A stretch of DNA of 8,967 nt, taken from positions 1-8,967 of the forward strand of contig CANKBT010000111.1 of assembly GCA_947479995.1 (NCBI GenBank), given 5' to 3'. How positions within the stretch are numbered: position 1 is the stretch's first letter; every line of letters starts with the position of its first letter. The notes under the pieces were generated by a model. The model had not been told where the DNA came from, searched no databases, and was given only the letters and a program-made list of their open reading frames with translations. Source of the stretch: Frankiaceae bacterium (lineage in GTDB: Bacteria > Actinomycetota > Actinomycetes > Mycobacteriales > SCTD01). Position numbers and translations under genes: made by a program. Shown here in pieces: positions 1 to 6,837 of the stretch.

Positions 1-81
1 GGCGGCGCCTGCCACACCGGCGACCGCACCTGCTTCGACGCCGCCCCGCTCGAGGCGGTCGTCGGCGCCCGTCCCGCGTGA
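1..81 (+). CDS. hisI: Phosphoribosyl-AMP cyclohydrolase, C-terminal end only
   Basis: Only the last 26 codons and a TGA stop are present; the gene begins left of the window. The peptide opens with GGACHTGDRTCF, which matches the C-terminal Cys-His-Thr-Gly...Cys-Phe signature of HisI, the zinc- and magnesium-dependent enzyme that opens the adenine ring of phosphoribosyl-AMP in histidine biosynthesis. The two visible cysteines are at the positions expected for the zinc-binding pair. The tail then ends within about 14 residues, as in single-domain actinobacterial HisI without a fused HisE part. It is followed by trpE after 10 nt, so his and trp genes are probably co-transcribed here. The identification rests on a short peptide, but the motif and the neighbour agree. 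Confidence 0.85.
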   Translation, partial: GGACHTGDRTCFDAAPLEAVVGARPA

Positions 82-91
82 GGACCCCCTG

Positions 92-1591
92 ATGCGGCTC
101 GGCACCACGGCCCCGGACGCCGCCGCCTTCGCGGCGCTCGACCAGCCCGTCGTCGCCGTCACCCGCCGCCTGCTCGCCGACGGCGAGACGCCGGTCGGCG
201 TCTACCGCAAGCTCGCCGGCGGCCGGCCGGGCACCTTCCTGCTCGAGTCGGCCGAGCAGGGCCGGCAGTGGTCGCGCTTCTCGTTCGTCGGCGTGCGCTG
301 CGCCGGCGTGCTCACCGAGCGCGAGGGCCGCACCACGTGGACCGGCCCCGACCTCGACCTGCCCGACGACCCGCTCGAGGCGCTGCGGGTGCTCGCGCGC
401 CGCCTGCGCTCGCCCCGCGACCCCGACCTGCCGCCCCTCACCGGCGGGCTCGTCGGCTACCTCACGTACGACGTCGTGCGCCGTCTCGAGCGCCTGCCGA
501 GCAGCACCGTCGACGACCTCGGCATGCCCGAGCTCGCCTGGATGCTCGCGACCGACCTGGCGGTGCTCGACCACGCCGACGGCACCGTGCTGCTCATCGC
601 CAACGCGGTGCGGGGCGTCACCGGCGGCTACGACGACGCCGTCGCCCGGCTCGACGCCATGGCCGCCGCGCTCGCCGAGCCGACGCCGCCGAGCGTCGCG
701 GTGCTCGACCTCGCGGCGCAGCCCGAGGTGGTCGCGCGCACCAGCCGCGACGACTACGAGGCGGGCGTCGAGCGGGTCAAGGAGCACATCCGGGCGGGCG
801 ACGCCTTCCAGGTCGTGCTGTCGCAGCGCTTCGAGACGGCGGCCGACGTCGACGCGCTCGACGTCTACCGGGTGCTGCGCGCCAGCAACCCGTCGCCGTA
901 CATGTACCTGCTCCGCTTCGAGGGCACCGACAGCCCGTACGACGTCGTGGGCTGCTCGCCCGAGGCGCTCGTGACCGTCACGGGCGACCGCGCGGTGGTG
1001 CACCCGATCGCCGGCACGCGGCCGCGCGGCGACACCCCCGAGCGCGACCACGACCTGGGCGTCGAGCTGCTCGCCGACCCCAAGGAGCGCAGCGAGCACG
1101 TGATGCTCGTCGACCTCGGCCGCAACGACCTCGGCCGCGTCTGCGAGCCCGGGAGCGTGGAGGTCGTCGACTTCATGCAGGTCGAGCGCTACAGCCACGT
1201 CATGCACATCGTGTCGACGGTGGTCGGCCGCGTCGCCGCGGGCCGCGACGCCCTCGACGTGCTCACGGCGACCTTCCCCGCCGGCACGCTGTCGGGCGCG
1301 CCCAAGCCGCGCGCCATGGAGATCATCGAGGACCTCGAGCCCACCCGGCGCGCGCTGTACGGCGGCTGCGTCGGCTACGTCGACGCCGCCGGCGACCTCG
1401 ACACCGCGATCGCGATCCGCACCGCCGTGCTGCACCAGGGCACGGCGTACGTGCAGGCCGGCGCGGGCCTGGTCGCCGACAGCGACCCGACGACCGAGTG
1501 GGAGGAGTGCCGGAGCAAGGCGGCCGCCGTCCTGCGCGCCGTCGCCGCCGCCCGCACGCTGCGCCCGGTCGCGCCGGAGCCGGCCCCGTGA
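92..1591 (+). CDS. trpE: Anthranilate synthase component I
   Basis: This 499-residue protein is full length for TrpE, which converts chorismate to anthranilate using ammonia from a TrpG glutaminase partner; no trpG is in the window. The N-terminal part carries the LLES element (residues 50-53), and NPSPYMY follows at 266-272; both belong to the tryptophan feedback site in characterised TrpE proteins, so the enzyme is probably feedback-inhibited. The chorismate-binding domain shows AGTRPRG (307-313), the metal-binding Glu in SEHVMLVDLGRND (E335), GTLSGAPKPR (398-407) and a C-terminal EWEEC segment near 469-473. The ATG at 92 has a GAGG sequence at 80-83, 8 nt upstream, that overlaps the hisI stop codon, suggesting translational coupling. 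The end overlaps the next gene by 4 nt. No leader peptide or attenuator fits in the 10-nt gap before it. Confidence 0.97.
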   Translation: MRLGTTAPDAAAFAALDQPVVAVTRRLLADGETPVGVYRKLAGGRPGTFLLESAEQGRQWSRFSFVGVRCAGVLTEREGRTTWTGPDLDLPDDPLEALRVLARRLRSPRDPDLPPLTGGLVGYLTYDVVRRLERLPSSTVDDLGMPELAWMLATDLAVLDHADGTVLLIANAVRGVTGGYDDAVARLDAMAAALAEPTPPSVAVLDLAAQPEVVARTSRDDYEAGVERVKEHIRAGDAFQVVLSQRFETAADVDALDVYRVLRASNPSPYMYLLRFEGTDSPYDVVGCSPEALVTVTGDRAVVHPIAGTRPRGDTPERDHDLGVELLADPKERSEHVMLVDLGRNDLGRVCEPGSVEVVDFMQVERYSHVMHIVSTVVGRVAAGRDALDVLTATFPAGTLSGAPKPRAMEIIEDLEPTRRALYGGCVGYVDAAGDLDTAIAIRTAVLHQGTAYVQAGAGLVADSDPTTEWEECRSKAAAVLRAVAAARTLRPVAPEPAP

Positions 1592-2226
1592 ACCGCGAGC
1601 TGCGCCTCGCGCTGCTGCTCCTGCTCGCCGGCTCGGGGCTGCTGCTGCTCGCCGCCGGGCGCACCTGGGTCGACGTCGTCCTGCCCGCGGTGCCGCCGCT
1701 GCCGGACGTGCCGGCGACCCTCACCGGCAGCGACGTCGTGCCGGCGCTGCGCGGCCTCGCGCTGCTCGGGCTGGCCGGCGTCGCCGCCCTGGCCGCCACC
1801 CGCGGCCGCGGCCGGATCGCGGTCGGCGCGCTGCTGCTGCTCGCCGGGGCCGCGGCGCTCGTCGCCACGGTGCGCGCGGTCGCCGACGGCGCCGAGGGCG
1901 CCCTGCGCGACGACCCGCCCTCCGGTGCCGACGTGCCGGCGGGCCTGCCCGGCCTCGAGCCGTGGTGGGCCGTCGCCGTCGTCGGCGGCCTGCTCGTGCT
2001 GCTCAGCGGCCTGCTCGTCGCCGCGCGCGGAGCCCGCTGGGCGGCGCTGTCGGCGCGCTACGACACCCCGGCGGCCCGCGCCGAGCGCGCCGCCGCCCGG
2101 CCCGCGCGCCCGGAGGTCGAGGCCTGGGACGCCCTCGACCGCGGCGAGGACCCCACCACCGCCGAGCCGGACGCGACCGGGCAGGGCCCGGGCTCCGGGT
2201 CCGGCACCCCGCGGCTAGGGTCGTGA
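1588..2226 (+). CDS. Trp-operon-associated membrane protein (four predicted helices)
   Basis: The protein has 212 residues from a GTG that overlaps the trpE stop in a GTGA quartet. It has four hydrophobic segments, at about residues 6-24, 52-70, 75-96 and 126-146. An RTW follows helix 1, and the C-terminal cytoplasmic tail contains SARYD (155-159) and WDALDRGEDPT (180-190). This architecture and tail match the actinobacterial Trp-operon-associated membrane protein family, which is found between trpE and trpC in Mycobacterium and relatives. Its function is not established; the position suggests a link to tryptophan synthesis or transport, but nothing in the sequence proves this. The last 20 residues are rich in Gly, Ser and Pro and look disordered. 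Its stop lies 2 nt before the trpC ATG. Confidence 0.9.
   Translation: MNRELRLALLLLLAGSGLLLLAAGRTWVDVVLPAVPPLPDVPATLTGSDVVPALRGLALLGLAGVAALAATRGRGRIAVGALLLLAGAAALVATVRAVADGAEGALRDDPPSGADVPAGLPGLEPWWAVAVVGGLLVLLSGLLVAARGARWAALSARYDTPAARAERAAARPARPEVEAWDALDRGEDPTTAEPDATGQGPGSGSGTPRLGS
2216..2221 (+). promoter_or_regulatory. Candidate internal -10 element ahead of trpC
   Basis: TAGGGT lies 7 nt before the trpC ATG, inside the last codons of the membrane-protein gene. A TANNNT hexamer at this spacing is the usual actinobacterial arrangement for a leaderless transcript starting at the initiation codon. The same bases provide AGGG at 2217-2220, eight nt before the ATG, which could simply be a Shine-Dalgarno sequence. 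The two readings cannot be separated from sequence, and no -35 element is obvious. Confidence 0.35.
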
Positions 2227-2228
2227 CC

Positions 2229-3052
2229 ATGGGCTCCCCGACCAGCGGCACCGTCCTCGACGGCATCGTCGCGGGGGTCCGCGAGGACCTCGCGGCGCGC
2301 GAGAGCGCGACCCCGCTCGACGAGGTCAAGGCCCGCGGCGCGGCCCGGCCGCCGGCGCTCGACGGCGCCGCCGCGCTGCGCGCGCCGGGCATCTCGGTCA
2401 TCGCCGAGGTCAAGCGGTCCAGCCCCAGCAAGGGCGCGCTGGCCGCCATCGCCGACCCGGCCGCGCTCGCCGAGGACTACGAGGCCGGCGGCGCGTCGGT
2501 GATCAGCGTGCTCACCGAGCAGCGCCGCTTCGGCGGCTCGCTGGCCGACCTCGACGCCGTCCGCGCGCGCGTCGACGTGCCGCTGCTGCGCAAGGACTTC
2601 GTCGTCACCAGCTACCAGGTGCACGAGGCCCGCGCGCACGGCGCCGACCTGGTGCTGCTCATCGTGGCCGCGCTCGGGCAGGACGCCCTCGTCAGCCTGG
2701 TCGAGCGCACGCACGACCTCGGCATGACGGCGCTCGTCGAGGTGCACGACACCGAGGAGCTGGCGCGCGCGCTCGACGCCGGCGCGCGCGTCGTGGGCGC
2801 CAACGCCCGCGACCTGCGCACCCTCGAGGTCGACCGCGGCGTGCCCGGCCGGGTGTTCGCCGCCTGCCCCGATGACGTCGTCAAGGTCGCGGAGTCCGGC
2901 GTGCGCGGCCCGCACGACCTGCTGGCGTACGCCTCCGTCGGCGCCGACGCCGTGCTCGTCGGCGAGGGCGTCGTCGTCGGCGGCAACCCCCGCCAGGCGG
3001 TCGCCGACCTCGTCGCCGCCGGCGCCCACCCCTCGACCCGGCAGGAGCGCGG

Positions 3053-3056
<4 letters not shown>
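2229..3056 (+). CDS. trpC: Indole-3-glycerol phosphate synthase
   Basis: This 275-residue TIM-barrel enzyme closes the indole ring of carboxyphenylamino-deoxyribulose phosphate, releasing CO2 and water. The catalytic set is complete: E60 and K62 in VIAEVKRSSPSKG, K122 in LLRKDFV (general acid), E171 in LVEVHD (general base), N192 in GANARDL, S223 in AESGV, and a phosphate-binding LVGEG at 243-247. It is a single-function TrpC with no fused TrpF domain. The ATG at 2229 was chosen because AGGG at 2217-2220 is well spaced for it. A GTG at 2223 in the same frame would overlap the upstream stop as GTGA, like the neighbouring junctions, and would add two residues. The end overlaps trpB by 4 nt. Confidence 0.96.
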
Positions 3057-4341
<1,285 letters not shown>

Positions 4342-4345
<4 letters not shown>

Positions 4346-5124
4346 GCGCCCGTCTCGACGAGCTGTTCGCGCGGTGCCGGTCGGAGGGGCGCGCCGCCCT
4401 GCTCGGCTACCTGCCCGCCGGCTACCCCGACCGCGAGACGGCCGTGGCCGGCCTGCGCGCGATGGTCGAGGGCGGGGTCGACGCGATCGAGATCGGCATG
4501 CCGTACTCCGACCCGCTCATGGAGGGCCCGGTCATCCAGGCCGCGCACCAGGCCGCGCTCGCCGGCGGCACGCGCAGCGCCGACGTGCTCGACGCCGTGC
4601 GGTCGGTGAGCGCCGACGTGCCGACGCTCGTCATGGGCTACTGGAACCCCGTCCACCGCTACGGCTTCGCCCGCTGGGCCGCCGACCTGGCCGCCGCGGG
4701 CGGCGTCGGCGCCATCACGCCCGACCTCATCCCCGAGGAGGCGCCGGAGTGGCTGGCGGCCACCGCGGAGCACGACCTCGCGCCGGTCTTCCTCGTCGCG
4801 CCGAGCAGCACCGACGCCCGCATCGCGGTGGTCGGCAGGGCCAACCGCGGCTTCGTCTACGCCGCCGCCGTCATGGGCGTCACCGGCGCCCGGTCCGAGG
4901 TCGGCACGCGGGCCGAGGAGCTCGTCGCGCGGGTGCGGGCGCAGACCGACCTGCCCGTCGGCGTCGGCATCGGCGTCTCGACCGGCGCCCAGGCCGCGCA
5001 GGTCGGCCGGTTCGCCGACGCGGTCATCGTCGGCTCGGCCCTCGTCGCCGCCCTGCGCGACGGCGGCCCGGACGCCGTGCGCCGCCTCACCGCCGAGCTG
5101 GCCGAGGGCTGCCGCTCCCGCTGA
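4342..5124 (+). CDS. trpA: Tryptophan synthase alpha subunit (probable CTG start)
   Basis: This roughly 260-residue TIM-barrel subunit cleaves indole-glycerol phosphate and channels indole to TrpB. Counting from the CTG as residue 1, the visible elements are LLGYLPAGYPD (20-30), the catalytic Glu E50 in EIGMPYSDP, TPDLIPEE (126-133), FVYAAAVMGVTGAR (171-184, including the conserved Tyr) and the phosphate loop GVGIGVST (207-214). The residue matching catalytic Asp60 of the enteric enzyme is Glu here (E61, in LMEGP). The start is unusual: the frame has no ATG, GTG or TTG near the trpB end, and the next GTG, at 4444, would remove the first barrel strand. CTG at 4342 overlaps the trpB stop by 4 nt, as at neighbouring junctions, and has GGAGGG nine nt upstream. 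Confidence 0.93.
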
Positions 5125-5133
5125 CGGCGGGCA

Positions 5134-5156
5134 GGGCCGGGCCGCGCCGCCGGCCC
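5134..5156. terminator. GC-rich hairpin between convergent genes
   Basis: GGGCCGG (5134-5140) pairs perfectly with CCGGCCC (5150-5156) around a 9-nt loop. An alternative pairing uses GCGGGC at 5127-5132 with GCCCGC at 5153-5158. The hairpin occupies the 34-bp gap between the trpA stop and the stop of the convergent minus-strand gene, so it could end transcription from both sides. There is no T tract, which is common for actinobacterial terminators but weakens the call in such GC-rich DNA. Confidence 0.45.
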
Positions 5157-5158
5157 GC

Positions 5159-5779
5159 TCAGCGGGTGAACGCCGCGCCGGCCGGCCGGTCGAGCGCGAC
5201 GTCGGCGATGACCTCGTTGAGCGCGCGCACCCGGCCGTCGTGCGGGCCGACCGCGCCGGTCACGGCGCGGTGCGCCTCGTCGAGGTCGACGTCGCCGTGG
5301 CGCACCAGCTCCTCGACGTCGGCCCAGTCCTGCCGGCGGTCGCGCAGCGCCGCCAGCACGAGCAGGTCGGTGGCGCCGACGAGCGGCACCGGCACCCCGC
5401 CGAGCGCCACCGGCGCCGCCCGGTCGACCGCGCGCACGTGGCCGGTGCCCTCGCCGAGCACCAGCTCGACCGGGGTCGGCGGCCCCGCCGGGTGCGGCCA
5501 CGCGAGGGGGAGCCGACCGGTGCGACGCGCCGCCTCCGCGTCGTCCGGCGCGCACGCGACCTCGCCGGGCAGCAGCGCGAGCAGCTCCTGCGGGTGCGCC
5601 GGGTCGGCGACGACCAGCACCTCGACGGCGCGGGGGAGACGCACCTCGCCGACGTGGTGCACGAGCGCGAGGGCGCCGCCGAGCGCGTGCGGCACGCCGG
5701 CGGCCGCGAGCAGGCGGTGCACCAGCAGCGCCCGCTCGCGCACGGCAGCGGGGTGCGGGAGCGGGGTCGTGCGGGCCAC
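5159..5779 (-). CDS. Nucleotidyltransferase-like protein with degenerate active site
   Basis: The gene encodes 206 residues from a GTG, on the opposite strand to its neighbours. The N-terminal part, GVPHALGGALALVHH (28-42), followed by a charged stretch and RAVEVLVV (50-57), resembles the GG-x-A-x-x-H ... D-x-D pattern of AbiEii/MNT-type nucleotidyltransferases. The C-terminal segment DLLVLAALRDRRQDWADVEEL (138-158) resembles the helical region with a DxxDVxxL end seen in that family. The metal-binding DxD is not intact: the two positions read A51 and E53, and the third acidic position is probably E105 in PVELVLG. It may therefore be catalytically weak, inactive or a binding protein. No antitoxin-like partner is adjacent, which argues against a toxin pair. 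It is convergent with trpA and divergent from lgt. Family assignment is by eye and moderate; that it is a real gene is likely from codon bias and snug fit. Confidence 0.7.
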   Translation of the reverse strand: MARTTPLPHPAAVRERALLVHRLLAAAGVPHALGGALALVHHVGEVRLPRAVEVLVVADPAHPQELLALLPGEVACAPDDAEAARRTGRLPLAWPHPAGPPTPVELVLGEGTGHVRAVDRAAPVALGGVPVPLVGATDLLVLAALRDRRQDWADVEELVRHGDVDLDEAHRAVTGAVGPHDGRVRALNEVIADVALDRPAGAAFTR

Positions 5780-5785
5780 GTCTGC

Positions 5786-5791
5786 ACGCTA
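5786..5791 (-). promoter_or_regulatory. Leaderless -10 element of the nucleotidyltransferase-like gene
   Basis: On the minus strand TAGCGT is followed by 6 nt and then the GTG start at 5779. No Shine-Dalgarno sequence precedes that GTG. TANNNT at this spacing is the typical arrangement for leaderless mRNAs in actinobacteria, and it supports the chosen start. Confidence 0.6.
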
Positions 5792-5820
5792 GGGCAGGCG
5801 GTCCGGCCGCCCGGCCGCCG

Positions 5821-5826
5821 TACCCT
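5821..5826 (+). promoter_or_regulatory. Leaderless -10 element of lgt
   Basis: TACCCT is followed by 6 nt and the lgt GTG at 5833, with no Shine-Dalgarno sequence in between. The geometry mirrors the -10 element of the divergent gene 29 bp away. An exact tandem copy of CCGGCCGC (5803-5810 and 5811-5818) occupies the region where a -35/-10 spacer would lie; no clear -35 hexamer is seen. Confidence 0.65.
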
Positions 5827-5832
5827 CGCAGC

Positions 5833-6786
5833 GTGACCCTGGCCTACCTCCCCAGCCCGTCGACCGGCGTGTGGGAGGTCGGCCCCTTCCCGGTCCGGGC
5901 GTACGCGCTCGCGATCATCGTCGGCGTCGTGGCCGCGGTCGTCATCGGCGACCGGCGCTGGGTGGCGCGCGGCGGCCAGCCCGGCACGGTCGCGGACGTC
6001 GCGACGTACGCCGTGCCCGCGGGCATCGTCGGCGCCCGCGTCTACCACGTGGTCACGAGCCCCGGCCCGTACCTCGACGACCCGATCAGCGCGCTGTACG
6101 TCTGGGAGGGCGGGCTCGGCATCTGGGGCGGCATCGCCGGCGGCGCCCTCGGCGCCTGGCTGGTCTGCCGCAGGCGGGGCATGCGGTTCGCCGCCTTCGC
6201 CGACGCGCTCGCGCCCGGGCTGGCGGTCGCGCAGGCGGTCGGCCGGCTCGGCAACTGGTTCAACCAGGAGCTGTTCGGCCGGCCGACGACGCTGCCGTGG
6301 GGCCTGGAGGTCGACGCGGACAACCCCGACGCCGTGACGGGCGCCGAGGCCTACCACCCGACGTTCCTCTACGAGCTGCTGTGGAACCTCGGCGTCGCGG
6401 CCCTCGTCGTGTGGGCCGACCGCCGGTGGCGGCTCGGCCGCGGCCGGGCCTTCGCGCTGTACGTCGCGGCGTACTGCGCCGGCCGGGTCTGGATCGAGGC
6501 GCTGCGCGTCGACGACGCCGAGCGCTTCTTCGGCGTGCGGCTCAACGTCTTCGTCTCGGTCGTCGTCGCCGTGCTGGCCGTCGCCTGGCTGGTCACCCGC
6601 CGCGGCCCCCGCGAGACCGACGTGCAGCCCGTCCCCGACGGCGCCGAGGACCCCTCCGCCGCCGACACCACGGGTGCGGCGCCCGGTGCCGCGCGGGCCG
6701 ACGCCCCCGCGCCGGTCCCGCACGCCGAGGCGCGGGCCGACGACGTCCCGCCCCCCTCCCGCCCCGGCCCCGACCCCGCCGGCTGA
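5833..6786 (+). CDS. lgt: Prolipoprotein diacylglyceryl transferase
   Basis: This 317-residue integral membrane enzyme transfers diacylglycerol from phosphatidylglycerol to the lipobox cysteine of prolipoproteins. The Lgt signature GRLGNWFNQELFG is at 137-149, with the essential Arg at 138. Other landmarks are FPVRAYA (19-25), GGLGIWGGI (93-101), HPTFLYE (175-181) and GRVWIEALR (217-225). Hydrophobic segments lie near 23-40, 56-72, 94-112, 123-137, 183-195, 205-217 and 236-255. The Trp in GGLGIWGGI replaces the His of the enterobacterial enzyme, as in other actinobacterial Lgt proteins. Residues about 257-317 form a hydrophilic Ala-, Pro- and Asp-rich tail that looks disordered and is an extension beyond the catalytic core. 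The GTG start gives the usual N-terminus leading into PSPSTGVWEVGPFPVRAYA and fits a leaderless promoter. The neighbour on the right is convergent. Confidence 0.97.
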   Translation: MTLAYLPSPSTGVWEVGPFPVRAYALAIIVGVVAAVVIGDRRWVARGGQPGTVADVATYAVPAGIVGARVYHVVTSPGPYLDDPISALYVWEGGLGIWGGIAGGALGAWLVCRRRGMRFAAFADALAPGLAVAQAVGRLGNWFNQELFGRPTTLPWGLEVDADNPDAVTGAEAYHPTFLYELLWNLGVAALVVWADRRWRLGRGRAFALYVAAYCAGRVWIEALRVDDAERFFGVRLNVFVSVVVAVLAVAWLVTRRGPRETDVQPVPDGAEDPSAADTTGAAPGAARADAPAPVPHAEARADDVPPPSRPGPDPAG

Positions 6787-6795
6787 CCGGCCGGA

Positions 6796-6812
6796 CCGCA
6801 CCGGCGGTGCGG
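6796..6812. terminator. Perfect short hairpin between lgt and the histidine kinase gene
   Basis: CCGCACC (6796-6802) and GGTGCGG (6806-6812) form a perfect 7-bp stem with a 3-nt loop, 10 nt after the lgt stop and in the gap between two convergent genes. Compact stem and position fit a bidirectional intrinsic terminator, although no T tract follows on either strand. Confidence 0.6.
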
Positions 6813-6837
6813 CAGGAGCGGCAGGAGCGGCAGGGTC
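6811..6837. repeat. Three tandem 9-bp units
   Basis: GGCAGGAGC occurs at 6811-6819 and 6820-6828, followed by GGCAGGGTC at 6829-6837, which differs at two positions. The array begins in the right arm of the terminator-like hairpin and runs into the stop codon of the minus-strand kinase gene. It is a short tandem duplication with no clear function. Confidence 0.75.

Noticed and set aside
82..91. Trp attenuator or leader peptide before trpE
   Set aside because: Only 10 nt separate the hisI stop and the trpE start; there is no room for a leader peptide or terminator hairpins.
268..1587. Long open frame continuing upstream of the membrane protein, in a second frame of trpE
   Set aside because: It reads as an Arg/Ala/Pro-rich shadow of trpE caused by high GC; only the part from the GTG at 1588 shows a real protein.
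5159..5832. Toxin-antitoxin pair involving the nucleotidyltransferase-like gene
   Set aside because: No small antitoxin-type gene adjoins it; it is flanked directly by trpA and lgt, and its catalytic acids are not intact.
6109..6135. Loss of the enteric active-site His in Lgt (GGLGIWGGI)
   Set aside because: Trp at this position is, to my knowledge, usual for actinobacterial Lgt, so it is not evidence of a defect.
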